Positions 34,084-42,778 of a stretch of 64,000 nt of DNA are shown here, piece by piece. The stretch lies in NCBI RefSeq assembly GCF_003675385.1, contig NZ_RCWZ01000003.1, forward strand, positions 620,001 through 684,000. The letters are read 5' to 3'. Made by a program: the position numbers and the translations under genes. The notes below the pieces were generated by a model that saw only the letters and a program-made list of their open reading frames with translations, searched no databases and was not told where the DNA came from. Within the stretch, counting starts at the first letter, position 1, and the number at the start of each line of letters is the position of its first letter. Source of the stretch: Mucilaginibacter kameinonensis. GTDB lineage: Bacteria; Bacteroidota; Bacteroidia; Sphingobacteriales; Sphingobacteriaceae.

Positions 34084-35244
34084 CTATGATACCGCGGGCT
34101 CGTCTTCAATTTTTCGTACCAACCATATCATCATGGCGGCAAAGGCCGCAACAACAAAGAAAGCTATTTGTAAATTGGCTGCCTGGGCTATAAAACCTAC
34201 TATAGGCGGCACTATAACAAAACCAAGGTAACCGACGGTTGATATAGCTGCCAATGCCTGGCTGCTATTCATTGTTTTGGACTTGCCGGCCATGCTAAAT
34301 ATCAGCGGGACGATGCATGACACACCCATGCCTATCATAGCGTAACCCAGGTAAATAGTTAATGTAAATGGCAAAAAAACCGATACCAGCAAACCGGCGA
34401 AGACCAGCACACTGCTATAAGTTAAAACCTTTTTAATACCAATGGCAGAAACTACCCTATCGCCTGCAAAACGACCAATGGTCATGGTTACCATGTAAAC
34501 TACAAAACCGGCCTCGGCAAACGATTTGGTGGCATGTACCACCTTTTCAAAATAAACGCCGCTCCAGTCATACAGGGTATTCTCGCAGGCCATGGATGCA
34601 AAGCAGATCAAAGAGAATTTAAGCAGGTGCTTATCAGGCATCGAGAATACAGATCTGTCGGGAGTTTCTGCCGGCTGATAATCGTAAGTTGAGGGATAGA
34701 ATATCATCGAAAGGATGAACATTGCAATGCCCACAAATAATAGATGATATGAAGGCGCTATATTAAATAACACCATCAGATAACCAACGGCAGCACCACC
34801 AAAGCCAGCCAGACTCCAGATGCCATGAAATGTTACCATGATTGATTTATCATACAAAGCCTGGATCCCCACAGCTTGCGAATTCATGGATAAGCCCAAT
34901 ATATTACGTGTAGACCCAATAAAGAATAAAACTACAATCAGCTGCCACATATAAGCCGCAAAGCCCGGCAGGCATAACACCAGGCTAAAAGCCAGCGCCC
35001 CTATGAGCATCATTACACGACTGCTGAAATGTTTGATCATTTTAGCCGTAAGCGGCATCGTAAGCATCAGGCCAACAGGCATGGCAAACAATACAACCCC
35101 TAATTGGGCTTCATTTAAATTAAGCTGATGTTTTATGAATGGAATACGCGAGGCCCATGAAGAATAACCGAAGCCCGAAACGAAGAAGAATACACTGTTG
35201 GCAATCCGCATTTTTGATTTGCCCGCAGCCGTTAACTGATCCAT
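34084..35244 (-). CDS. Major facilitator transporter, YbjJ-like
   Basis: 386 aa, about twelve membrane segments. The start KMRIANSVFFFVSGFGYSSWASRIPFIKHQLNLNEAQLG, the loop motif MPLTAKMIKHFSSRVMM between segments 2 and 3 and a central cytoplasmic loop (about 195-215) match MFS carriers of the YbjJ group. The substrate is not known; the group includes sugar and drug carriers. It has its own -7 box and stands alone. Confidence 0.88.
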   Translation of the reverse strand: MDQLTAAGKSKMRIANSVFFFVSGFGYSSWASRIPFIKHQLNLNEAQLGVVLFAMPVGLMLTMPLTAKMIKHFSSRVMMLIGALAFSLVLCLPGFAAYMWQLIVVLFFIGSTRNILGLSMNSQAVGIQALYDKSIMVTFHGIWSLAGFGGAAVGYLMVLFNIAPSYHLLFVGIAMFILSMIFYPSTYDYQPAETPDRSVFSMPDKHLLKFSLICFASMACENTLYDWSGVYFEKVVHATKSFAEAGFVVYMVTMTIGRFAGDRVVSAIGIKKVLTYSSVLVFAGLLVSVFLPFTLTIYLGYAMIGMGVSCIVPLIFSMAGKSKTMNSSQALAAISTVGYLGFVIVPPIVGFIAQAANLQIAFFVVAAFAAMMIWLVRKIEDEPAVS

Positions 35245-35260
35245 ACTGTATAATGAAGCC

Positions 35261-35268
35261 CAAATTTA
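35261..35268 (-). promoter_or_regulatory. Promoter -7 box of the MFS gene
   Basis: Minus strand TAAATTTG, a TAnnTTTG match, 16 nt before the ATG. No clear -33 box. Confidence 0.55.
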
Positions 35269-35315
35269 GCTATATTTTATCAGTATGTACCCGCTATTAG
35301 CAATTATACCGTGGC

Positions 35316-35477
35316 TTACATACAAGGCTCGGCACAAGGGCCATGGTCTTCCGCTTTATGAAAAATTTTATTGAAGCCTTGCTGTACATAAGTTAAACCT
35401 AAATTTAATAAAGCCGATACCTGCAACGGCGTAGTGTCTGGCAGGGTGAGTGATATCAGGTGAGATATAATTTTCAT
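35316..35477 (-). CDS. Small hypothetical protein, doubtful
   Basis: A 53-aa frame (MKIISHLISLTLPDTTPLQV start) ending in HGPCAEPCM, with two Cys near the end; the frame is open to an ATG at 35546. I do not recognise it. Composition is protein-like, with a helix-type middle (SALLNLGLTYVQQGF), and it fills the gap between the MFS gene and the DAC-like gene. No clean promoter or terminator is seen. It may be a real small protein or a chance frame. Confidence 0.3.
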   Translation of the reverse strand: MKIISHLISLTLPDTTPLQVSALLNLGLTYVQQGFNKIFHKAEDHGPCAEPCM

Positions 35478-35668
35478 GATTACATTATCGTTTCCGGCTG
35501 CAAAATTGATACAATAAATCCGAAAAAACTCCACACGGAGCAACAACTGACGTTGGGCAGATAATTGATATCAAGTATGATAAAATACTGACAATGATAT
35601 ATTTAGATGACTATCCTGCTTTTAATTCCGGGGCTGATTATCCGCCAATTGCAATATTGAGGCGTTAG

Positions 35669-35700
35669 TTTGTATGCACGTTTTTTTAGCTTTACTTTTG
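35669..35700 (+). promoter_or_regulatory. Canonical Bacteroidota promoter of the DAC-like gene
   Basis: TTTG at 35669-35672 and TACTTTTG at 35693-35700, 20 nt apart: a full match to TTTG-N19-21-TAnnTTTG. The ATG follows 14 nt later. Confidence 0.85.
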
Positions 35701-35714
35701 AGATAAGTATTTAA

Positions 35715-36881
35715 ATGAAAGACACCACCAAAACTTTGAGTTCAGGACCTACATATAAAGCAGCCGGTAAAGTGGCAACCATTATCGAAAGGCATTTCAG
35801 ACATTTTCATGCCAAAGCGCTTGCCGATAACAACGAGATAGACCTTGCGCCTACCCCCAGCTGCACCACCATCGAATCACTTATCGATATCTCATTTTGG
35901 GCAAGTTTGCGCCGGGAAGAGGGCTTTTCACCAAAATTTACCCTGGCTTTTTTACCGCCCGAAGCAGCCGGTCAGCCATTGCTGTTTGGTGGCAAAATTA
36001 AACTTGCGCCCAATATCCTGACCAAATTTGCTTCGGCAGTACAACAACCGGGCATCCATTTAGGCATCTGGATAGAAGATGATGAACTATACATCTGGGG
36101 AACCACCCTGGCTATTCCGGCTTATTGTTTTGTGCTGGAAGTAATTGAACCCGGATTGTTAGTGATCAAACATCGCCGTATAGAGGGCTTTGGTAAATTT
36201 GTAAACATCGCCATATTAAAAGGCGACGATATTAAAGTAGTTGACGAGCATGGCTCCAGCATTTCTGATTGTCCTAATGTACTTTCGGCCATGCTTGATT
36301 TTACTTTGCCATCCCTGTGGAATGATCCGGTAAACGTATTAGTTCAACTGGCTACTTCTATGCAAGCCCATAAGCGCGGCGGTATCTTATTAGTTGTCCC
36401 CTCCGAAAGCGAAGAATGGCGCAAATCCATCATTACGCCGATCTCCTACCCTGTTGACCCGCCTTTTTCGGGGCTTACCGATCTGATGATTCACGAAGGC
36501 ATCGACCGTTACCATACCTCATGGCAGGAAAAAATGCGCCGTGCGGTTGATACCATAGGCGGATTAACTTCGATAGACGGTGCTACGCTCATAAATGATA
36601 AACACGAACTGCTGGCTTTCGGCGCCAAAATAGGCCGCTCGGAAGAAAGTTCGCCTATTGAAGAGATTGTAGTTACCGAACCAATAGTAGGCTGCTCAAC
36701 CCGGGTTATCCATCCGGCTCAAAATGGCGGTACAAGGCATTTAGCCGCAGCACAGTTCGTTTTTGATCAAAAGGATGCCATAGCTTTAGTAGCTTCGCAA
36801 GATGGCCGCTTTACGGTATTTGCATGGTCGCCGGTTGTGGGTATGGTGCATGCACATCAGATTGATATATTGTTGCTGTAG
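35715..36881 (+). CDS. DAC-domain (diadenylate cyclase-like) protein with DACNV-type N-terminus
   Basis: 388 aa, no signal or membrane segment. The C-terminal part carries the DisA_N/DAC pattern: SIDGATLINDKHELLAFGAKI with the DGA motif at 288-290, then GGTRHLAAAQFVFDQKD with the RH pair at 341-342, and AIALVASQDGRFTVFAW. In proven diadenylate cyclases, which make c-di-AMP from two ATP, the second motif is RHR; here it is Arg-His-Leu. The first 240 residues look like the DACNV sensor-type domain and include IESLIDISFWASLRREEG and a LGIWIEDDELYIWG strand pair. It is a single gene with its own strong promoter, far from potassium transport or cell-wall genes. Activity is plausible but not certain because of the changed residue. 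Confidence 0.8.
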   Translation: MKDTTKTLSSGPTYKAAGKVATIIERHFRHFHAKALADNNEIDLAPTPSCTTIESLIDISFWASLRREEGFSPKFTLAFLPPEAAGQPLLFGGKIKLAPNILTKFASAVQQPGIHLGIWIEDDELYIWGTTLAIPAYCFVLEVIEPGLLVIKHRRIEGFGKFVNIAILKGDDIKVVDEHGSSISDCPNVLSAMLDFTLPSLWNDPVNVLVQLATSMQAHKRGGILLVVPSESEEWRKSIITPISYPVDPPFSGLTDLMIHEGIDRYHTSWQEKMRRAVDTIGGLTSIDGATLINDKHELLAFGAKIGRSEESSPIEEIVVTEPIVGCSTRVIHPAQNGGTRHLAAAQFVFDQKDAIALVASQDGRFTVFAWSPVVGMVHAHQIDILLL

Positions 36882-36883
36882 AT

Positions 36884-36990
36884 TGTCAGAACTCGAATTA
36901 AATGAATTATTCGAATCAACAGAATAGAAGAAGGACAGCGGAGACAAAATTCGATAAATTCACAAAATTCGTTTAATTCGAGTTCAGACA
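36884..36990. repeat. Dispersed inverted repeat, family III, copy 1
   Basis: Left arm TGTCAGAACTCGAATTAAAT and right arm TTTAATTCGAGTTCAGACA pair with a few mismatches. Other copies: 40167-40257 and 55553-55661. Confidence 0.85.
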
Positions 36991-37008
36991 AAAATATCGA
37001 TTGCAGCC

Positions 37009-37284
37009 TCAATCACAATTCAACAGCAAATCGTAATATTTCCGCATGAGTACGGTGTCGTAATTAACCAGCGACTGATATGCTTCTGAAACAAGCTCAT
37101 TGAGAATGGATGAACCCAGCTGGCCTCCTCCATTTGGGATGGAGTCGTAATAAACAATAATTTCCTTAACCCTGATTATTTCATACAGTAACTGCTGAAC
37201 CAAATCAGTCTGAGTACCCGCCTGCATTCCAGCCGAATTTTTATTCAGGAAATCTAAAGGATCATTATTAGTAGCAGGGGTCAT
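37009..37284 (-). CDS. Small protein, unknown
   Basis: 91 aa, not recognised. A short polar, Asn/Thr-rich start is followed by two likely helices: TDLVQQLLYEIIRVKEIIVYYDS and GSSILNELVSEAYQSLVNYDTVLMRKYYDLLLN. No signal peptide, membrane segment or Cys motif except one final Cys. The composition and helix pattern suggest a real folded small protein. It lies between the family III repeat and the pnp terminator and is not in an obvious operon. Confidence 0.6.
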   Translation of the reverse strand: MTPATNNDPLDFLNKNSAGMQAGTQTDLVQQLLYEIIRVKEIIVYYDSIPNGGGQLGSSILNELVSEAYQSLVNYDTVLMRKYYDLLLNCD

Positions 37285-37390
37285 TTTTTATCAAACAGGA
37301 TCGGAATTATGGTTTTAGCAACTATGTATTAACAGTTAATAAGTTTAAACATCCGGTTTTTGTTTTAAAAAAGTTGAAAAAATTTCAAAC

Positions 37391-37422
37391 AAAATAACAA
37401 AACCCTCATAAAGAGGGTTTTG
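37391..37422 (-). terminator. Rho-independent terminator of pnp
   Basis: CAAAACCCTC (37398-37407) pairs with GAGGGTTTTG (37413-37422), loop ATAAA. On the minus strand it is followed by T-rich sequence. It ends 17 nt after the pnp stop. Confidence 0.92.
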
Positions 37423-37439
37423 TTGCTATAAAAAATTGC

Positions 37440-39572
37440 TTAGTTACTTTGTTTTGGTTCCGGTTTAGGCAATAATACCTTACGCGATAGCTTCAGTTTA
37501 CCTTGCTTATCTACATCAAGCAGTTTTACCCTTACCTCATCCCCTATCTGGAAGATACCATCCATAGTTTCAATACGGCGGTGATCAATTTCAGATATGT
37601 GCAGTAACCCATCTTTACCAGGCATGATCTCAACAAACGCGCCGAAAGGCATGATTGATTTCACTTTACCTTCGTAAATTTCGCCTACCTCAGGTTTTGA
37701 AGCGATGGCGCGGATGCGGCCCAAAGCAGCGTCGATAGATGCTTTGTTATCGGCAAAGATCTGAACAATACCCTGGTTGTCTTTTTCCTCGATAGAAATG
37801 GTAGCGCCTGTTTCACGCTGCATTTCCTGGATGATTTTACCACCGGGCCCGATAACTGCACCAATAAATTCTTTATCGATTTTAATGGTAACAATGCGTG
37901 GAGCGTGTGGTTTGTAGTCGGCACGTGCCTCGGTAATGGTTTTAGCCATTTCGCCAAGGATGTGTAAACGACCGTCTTTAGCCTGGTTTAACGCATTGGC
38001 TAAAACTTCGTATGAAAGACCGTTAATTTTCAAGTCCATCTGAACAGCAACGATACCATTTTTAGTACCGGTTACTTTGAAGTCCATATCACCTAAGTGG
38101 TCTTCGTCACCAAGAATGTCAGAAAGGATAGCATATTTGGTACCCATTTCGTTAGTGATCAAACCCATCGCAATACCCGATACCGGCTCTTTAATTTTAA
38201 CACCTGCATCCATCAGCGCTAATGTACCGGCACAAACTGTAGCCATTGATGACGAACCGTTTGATTCCAAAATATCAGAAACTATACGGATAGTGTACGG
38301 GTTTTCATCTTCAGAAGGCAATACTTGTTTCAATGAACGTTGAGCCAGGTTACCGTGACCAATTTCACGGCGACCAGCACCCCTGTTAGGCCTAACCTCA
38401 CCAGTTGAAAAACCTGGGAAGTTGTAGTGCAGCATAAATTTCTGGTAGCCGTTAATGAAAGCACCATCAATCATTTGCTCGTCATCCTTAGCACCTAAGG
38501 TAACAGAAGTTAATGATTGGGTTTCACCACGGGTAAATACAGCCGACCCGTGAGCAGATGGTAAATAACCAACTTCGCTCCATATCGGGCGGATCTGGGT
38601 AGTAGTACGACCATCTAAACGTTTACCTTCATCTAATACAAGGTTACGGATAGCATCATACTCTACATCGTGGTAATATTTTTTAGCAAGGCCTTTAGTG
38701 ATATCATCAATCTCGCCTAAGGTTTCGATGTAAGCATCACGTACTTCTTTAAATTTAGCGCCACGCTCCTCTTTTGCCGAAGCTGCAGAAGCAATAGCGT
38801 AAACCTGATCATAAGTAGCAGCGTAGATAGCTTTTTTCAAATCCTCATTGCTGTGCTCATGGCTGTAAACGCGTTTTTCGGTTTTACCAACTTCAATGGT
38901 TAGTTCTTTTTGAGCTAAACACTGAATTTTGATAGCAGCATGTGCAAATTTGATAGCCTCAACCAATTCAGCTTCCTGAATTTCTTTTGATTCGCCCTCA
39001 ACCATGTTGATATCATGCTCGCTGCCTGCAACAATAAATTCTAAAGTGGCATGCTCAAGCTGGCTTAAAGTAGGGTTAATTACTAACTGACCATCAATTT
39101 TGGCAACACGAACTTCAGATATAGGGCCGTTAAAAGGGATGTTAGATACAGATAAAGCTGCAGAAGCTGCCAAACCGGCTAAAGCATCAGGCATAATGTC
39201 TTTATCGGCAGATATTAATGAAATCATCACTTGTGTATCAGCGTGATAATCTTCAGGGAATAATGGACGCAAAGCACGGTCAACCAAACGAGAGATCAAA
39301 ACCTCATAGTCTGATAAACGGGCCTCGCGGCGTAAAAAACCACCCGGGATACGGCCTGTTGCAGCGTATTTTTCCTGGTAGTCAACAGATAATGGCAAGA
39401 AGTCAACACCTTCTTTAGCTTCAGGCGATGATACTACAGTAGCCAGTAACATGGTATCACCCATTTTTACTACTACCGAACCATCCGCTTGTTTGGCCAG
39501 CTTACCTGTCTCGATCTCAATGGTGCGTCCGTCGCCCAGATCAATAACTTTTTTAATTACGTTTAAACTCAT
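37440..39572 (-). CDS. pnp: Polynucleotide phosphorylase
   Basis: 3'-5' phosphorolytic exoribonuclease, core of the RNA-degrading complex. 710 aa from the ATG at 39572 (MSLNVIKKVIDLGDGRTIEIETGKLAKQ); the upstream ATG at 39593 adds seven residues only. Order: first RNase PH domain, alpha-helical linker (about 215-300), second RNase PH domain with FMLHYNFPGFSTGEVRPN and RREIGHGNLAQRSL and the catalytic Asp of LSDILGDEDHLGDMDFKV, then a KH domain with IGPGGKIIQEM and an S1 domain (EIYEGKVKSIMPFGAFVEIMPGKDGLLHISEI). It follows rpsO, the usual order, but each has its own promoter and terminator. Confidence 0.97.
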   Translation of the reverse strand: MSLNVIKKVIDLGDGRTIEIETGKLAKQADGSVVVKMGDTMLLATVVSSPEAKEGVDFLPLSVDYQEKYAATGRIPGGFLRREARLSDYEVLISRLVDRALRPLFPEDYHADTQVMISLISADKDIMPDALAGLAASAALSVSNIPFNGPISEVRVAKIDGQLVINPTLSQLEHATLEFIVAGSEHDINMVEGESKEIQEAELVEAIKFAHAAIKIQCLAQKELTIEVGKTEKRVYSHEHSNEDLKKAIYAATYDQVYAIASAASAKEERGAKFKEVRDAYIETLGEIDDITKGLAKKYYHDVEYDAIRNLVLDEGKRLDGRTTTQIRPIWSEVGYLPSAHGSAVFTRGETQSLTSVTLGAKDDEQMIDGAFINGYQKFMLHYNFPGFSTGEVRPNRGAGRREIGHGNLAQRSLKQVLPSEDENPYTIRIVSDILESNGSSSMATVCAGTLALMDAGVKIKEPVSGIAMGLITNEMGTKYAILSDILGDEDHLGDMDFKVTGTKNGIVAVQMDLKINGLSYEVLANALNQAKDGRLHILGEMAKTITEARADYKPHAPRIVTIKIDKEFIGAVIGPGGKIIQEMQRETGATISIEEKDNQGIVQIFADNKASIDAALGRIRAIASKPEVGEIYEGKVKSIMPFGAFVEIMPGKDGLLHISEIDHRRIETMDGIFQIGDEVRVKLLDVDKQGKLKLSRKVLLPKPEPKQSN

Positions 39573-39642
39573 CTTTTTTTGTTTGTGATGCACTTTTCAT
39601 CTTCGGGAGCGCATCGGATTTTATGTTTGTAAATATATGTTT

Positions 39643-39650
39643 CAAAAGTA
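39643..39650 (-). promoter_or_regulatory. Promoter -7 box of pnp
   Basis: Minus strand TACTTTTG, a TAnnTTTG match, which would give a 5' leader of about 65 nt for pnp. It lies right after the rpsO terminator. Confidence 0.6.
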
Positions 39651-39681
39651 AAAAAGCCATCCTAAAATGGGGATGGCTTTT
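39645..39681 (-). terminator. Rho-independent terminator of rpsO
   Basis: AAAAGCCATCC (39652-39662) pairs with GGATGGCTTTT (39671-39681); T-rich sequence follows on the minus strand. Confidence 0.92.
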
Positions 39682-39699
39682 AAATAAAAAAGGAGAGAA

Positions 39700-39978
39700 T
39701 TACTTAATGATATCCCTAAGCTGTAAAGCTTTGATGATAGCACGATATCTTTCAATGTCTTTTTTGTATAAATAAGCAAGTAACGCGCGACGCTTACCTA
39801 CTAACTTTTGCAGTGATAACTGGGTTGAAAAATCATGTTTGTTTTTTTTCAGGTGGCCAGTTAAATGTGCGATACGAGTGGTGAATAAAGCTACTTGTCC
39901 TTCTGCAGAACCTGTGTCTGTAGCTGATTTACCGTGTTTTGCAAAGATCTCTGCCTTTGCTTCTTTACCTAAATACAT
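39700..39978 (-). CDS. rpsO: 30S ribosomal protein S15
   Basis: Primary 16S rRNA-binding protein of the small subunit. 92 aa, normal length for S15 (about 89), with the family segments TGSAEGQVALFTTRIAHLTGHLKKNKHDFSTQLSLQKLVGKRRALLAYL and a final DIERYRAIIKALQLRDI. The start MYLGKEAKAEIFAKHGKS is typical of Bacteroidota. It stands upstream of pnp, as in most bacteria. Confidence 0.97.
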   Translation of the reverse strand: MYLGKEAKAEIFAKHGKSATDTGSAEGQVALFTTRIAHLTGHLKKNKHDFSTQLSLQKLVGKRRALLAYLYKKDIERYRAIIKALQLRDIIK

Positions 39979-40024
39979 TACTTGAATAATATTAAAGCGT
40001 TAACTATTTTATTAATTGTGGGTG

Positions 40025-40054
40025 CAAAGATAGTGATTAATTATGCAAAAGCAA
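40025..40054 (-). promoter_or_regulatory. Promoter of rpsO
   Basis: On the minus strand TTG (40052-40054), 19 nt, then TATCTTTG (40025-40032). The match to the Bacteroidota consensus is good. The ATG is 46 nt further downstream. Confidence 0.65.
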
Positions 40055-40094
40055 GGGGTGGGTAGATTTGTTTTTATGCTTAGTGAATAGTTTA

Positions 40095-40160
40095 TTGGGG
40101 TGATTAAGTGAGTTATTGGTTTTATGGGGTTAATGGTTGCTGGCTGATTAAGTAAGTGCT
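40095..40160. repeat. GATTAAGTGAGT-type repeat words
   Basis: Two copies of GATTAAGT(G/A)AGT and GGGGTTAATGG-type words, matching the repeat at 2664-2754. No complete second arm is present here. Confidence 0.5.
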
Positions 40161-40166
40161 TATTAT

Positions 40167-40257
40167 TGTCTGCACTCGAATTTCTGGAATTAAAGAATTG
40201 ACAGAATTTCAGGCACATTCGATAAAATCTTTAATTTGTTTAATTCCGGTTCAGACA
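40167..40257. repeat. Dispersed inverted repeat, family III, copy 2
   Basis: Left arm starts TGTCTGCACTCGAATTTCTG and right arm ends TTTAATTCCGGTTCAGACA. Imperfect, same ends as at 36884-36990. Confidence 0.8.
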
Positions 40258-40301
40258 TAAATAAATCCGAAATCAAAAATCCCAACTCCGAAATTAATAA
40301 T

Positions 40302-40383
40302 GGCGTTACCTCCGGCCCGCGCTATACGCTCATACGCCTGCAGGCCTTACACACAGGCCGGTATCCGCTCCTATCGCTAACGC
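40302..40383. other. GC-rich structured element, possible dispersed ncRNA or REP
   Basis: An 82-nt GC-rich island in an AT-rich spacer. Ends GCGTTA and TAACGC pair, CCGGCC and GGCCGG pair inside, and GGCCT-TACACAC-AGGCC forms a central hairpin. It has no ORF. It ends just before the S41 gene end on the minus strand. I take it as a folded repeat unit or small RNA of unknown role. Confidence 0.5.
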
Positions 40384-40407
40384 AGCTTAATTTAAGAATT
40401 AAGCTAA

Positions 40408-42660
40408 TCACTCCCCCAAATTAACCTCCTCCATGATCAAAGCTTTTGCTTTTTCAAGCGGTTCATCGATTCCTGCTTTAATTCCTTTAATGGTAGGCTG
40501 TACTACAACGTCAATTTTCACGCCCTTGCGCTGCGTTTGCGTTCCATCCGGGTATAAAATCCCTATTCCCGAAAACAGGGAACTTATGCCGCCCGGCAAA
40601 GTAATTTGCGATATATTACCATCTGCCCCAGCCGTTGTGCTCCCTATAACCCTAACATTGGGCGAGCTCTGAAAAGCCATCGTGGTATACTCGGCCTGGC
40701 TTTGTGATTGCTCATTTACAATCACTATAACTTTGCCCTGATAAGAATTATCTGGCTGTATGTTGAGCGGCGCTGTTTCTACAAATATCCCTGGCCGATT
40801 AATACTTCCGTTTGTAAACTTAACAAATGGCGCAGCGCCCGATTTTATGTACGCGCCAAAGGTAAAGGGCATAAACTCCGAAGGATAACAACGCATATCT
40901 ATAATAATACCTTTAGTGTCCTTAAACATCTCCCTGATAGCAGGTAGGTTTGCATTGTGATATTTTGCCGGATACAGGTAGCCTATCTGCCCGTTAATCA
41001 AATAATAACCCGGGTCCTTAACACTTTTGTTGCTATAATCCATTAACCCAGCCTTGGAAACAAGTACGCCCTCATTAGCAGCATTTATTGTATTTCCGTC
41101 GCGCTGTATTGTAAATTCAAAATGCGGGTTATTGCTCCTTAGTAAATAGTTGCCGGGCATATCTCTTAGCTGCGTCGAATAATTAGATGCCGCAGTTATA
41201 GGCAGATATTTTCTGATCAGTTCATCAACCGTAATACCATTAATAGCAGTTATCATATCCCCTATCCTTAACTTTTCTTTAACAGCAAGCGAATCAGACT
41301 CAAAGCCGGTTATCACCAGTTTATTCTCCACAAACCGGGCCTTAAATGATGGGCGGTATTTACCTCGGTAGTCTTCTAACTCGGCATTACCACTCCAGAT
41401 ATTAGCATGCGTATCGTGGATGCTACTGATAAGCTTAAGCGTGGTGAGTATATATTCTGTTGAATTTTTATTACCAACAAACTGGGGAATAAACTCGGGC
41501 AAGGTTTGGTTCCAATCTTTTCCTATCAAATGTTTGTAAGGAAAAAAGTACTGCACCATATTCCAATATTTAAACAGGCAGAGCAAGCGGTAGCCTGCGT
41601 CAGGATATTTCATTCTGTAATATCCATTTTCATGATCAAACAAGGGATTGCCTACCCCCTCTACCATACTTACATAATAACTTTCGCTTATTTTATGGTT
41701 ATTTAAAATAAAGCGGAGTTTATCAGTAAATGATTTACTAAGTACCGAATGATCAAACAGATTTCCATAATCGGGCGTGGGCTTAACCGCTCTACTAACA
41801 TCAATCTTACAATCGTCACAAACATTCACTTTACCAAACTTATCTGCCCATTGTTCAAGCGCTTGGCTCAACTCGTTATTATTGCGCGCTTTTATAACAG
41901 CCGGCATCACCCTAAAGAGCTCGGCATCCATATTATAATCTCCTTTAGCTACAGCAGGATGATGATATTTTAAAAAGCCCCAAACCTGAGCAAGCAGTCT
42001 CAAATTGGTAGTTGCCTGCTGATTAAGTGTAATGGTATTAATTCCCGAACCATTTGCGAAAGCCGTATCCAACTCAGCTTTTGCCCGGACTATCTCTTTC
42101 GACGGTACATTTTCGATGGGCTTACCGTCAATAAACAATTGTAAATTATCGACCCAAATTTTTCCTTTACCTGCCAAAAGCGCACCGCCAATTACATTAA
42201 TTGCCTTTTGGCCATTGTATGGTAATTTGATGCTATATTGTTTCCAGTCGCTTGTACCGCGGATATTTCGGCGCTGCATATTGTCAAAAGCGGAAGTACC
42301 GCCCACCCCAAGCCACAATCCTGCAAAACCAGAGCCAACACCTTCAAGTTTCAAGTATCCTTTTAGTTCAATCTCATTTCCTTCAAATCTCTTTGGAATG
42401 GCGAAGCTAACAATACTATATCCGGCACTATCCACCGTCGAAGCAATTGACAGCGCATATTTACCATGCTGCACAACAACGCTGTCTATTGCATGTTTAT
42501 AATCACGGCCGTCGGTATGGTTCCAACCCTCAGGATATTTACTTTTCTGATTTATTTTTTCAAAATCGCCATTTAATAAATCTTGTTGATTTTGGCCATT
42601 TGATTTATTGCAGCTAAACAAGCACATTAAGAGGCATAAAAGCACCAGGAAGTTTTTCAT
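40408..42660 (-). CDS. S41 family peptidase lipoprotein with N-terminal jelly-roll domain
   Basis: 750 aa. Lipobox LFSC with Cys17. The first 170 residues after it form a carbohydrate-binding-like beta domain (LLNGDFEKINQKSKYPEGW start, KIWVDNLQLFIDG end). Then a helical part, a PDZ domain at about 450-535 (LRIGDMITAINGITVDELI) and the C-terminal tail-specific protease domain. The nucleophile Ser lies in VIVNEQSQSQAEYT near 650, the S41 pattern. The enzyme should cut proteins outside the cytoplasm; no substrate is evident. An M61-type peptidase gene is upstream on the same strand, with a strong hairpin between. Confidence 0.9.
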   Translation of the reverse strand: MKNFLVLLCLLMCLFSCNKSNGQNQQDLLNGDFEKINQKSKYPEGWNHTDGRDYKHAIDSVVVQHGKYALSIASTVDSAGYSIVSFAIPKRFEGNEIELKGYLKLEGVGSGFAGLWLGVGGTSAFDNMQRRNIRGTSDWKQYSIKLPYNGQKAINVIGGALLAGKGKIWVDNLQLFIDGKPIENVPSKEIVRAKAELDTAFANGSGINTITLNQQATTNLRLLAQVWGFLKYHHPAVAKGDYNMDAELFRVMPAVIKARNNNELSQALEQWADKFGKVNVCDDCKIDVSRAVKPTPDYGNLFDHSVLSKSFTDKLRFILNNHKISESYYVSMVEGVGNPLFDHENGYYRMKYPDAGYRLLCLFKYWNMVQYFFPYKHLIGKDWNQTLPEFIPQFVGNKNSTEYILTTLKLISSIHDTHANIWSGNAELEDYRGKYRPSFKARFVENKLVITGFESDSLAVKEKLRIGDMITAINGITVDELIRKYLPITAASNYSTQLRDMPGNYLLRSNNPHFEFTIQRDGNTINAANEGVLVSKAGLMDYSNKSVKDPGYYLINGQIGYLYPAKYHNANLPAIREMFKDTKGIIIDMRCYPSEFMPFTFGAYIKSGAAPFVKFTNGSINRPGIFVETAPLNIQPDNSYQGKVIVIVNEQSQSQAEYTTMAFQSSPNVRVIGSTTAGADGNISQITLPGGISSLFSGIGILYPDGTQTQRKGVKIDVVVQPTIKGIKAGIDEPLEKAKALIMEEVNLGE

Positions 42661-42689
42661 TGATTTGGATAGGTTAAGTTTATAATGAA

Positions 42690-42743
42690 ACCAAAACGCT
42701 ATTTTTTATGATTTAATATAAAGCAAATCATAAAAAATAGCGT
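42690..42743 (-). terminator. 19-bp perfect hairpin between the M61 and S41 genes
   Basis: Arms 42696-42714 (ACGCTATTTTTTATGATTT) and 42725-42743 pair perfectly; loop of 10 nt. On the minus strand it is followed by TTTTGG, so it should end the M61 transcript. Confidence 0.75.
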
Positions 42744-42778
42744 GTACCTATTCTTAGAAAAAAACGTCGTATAAATTA

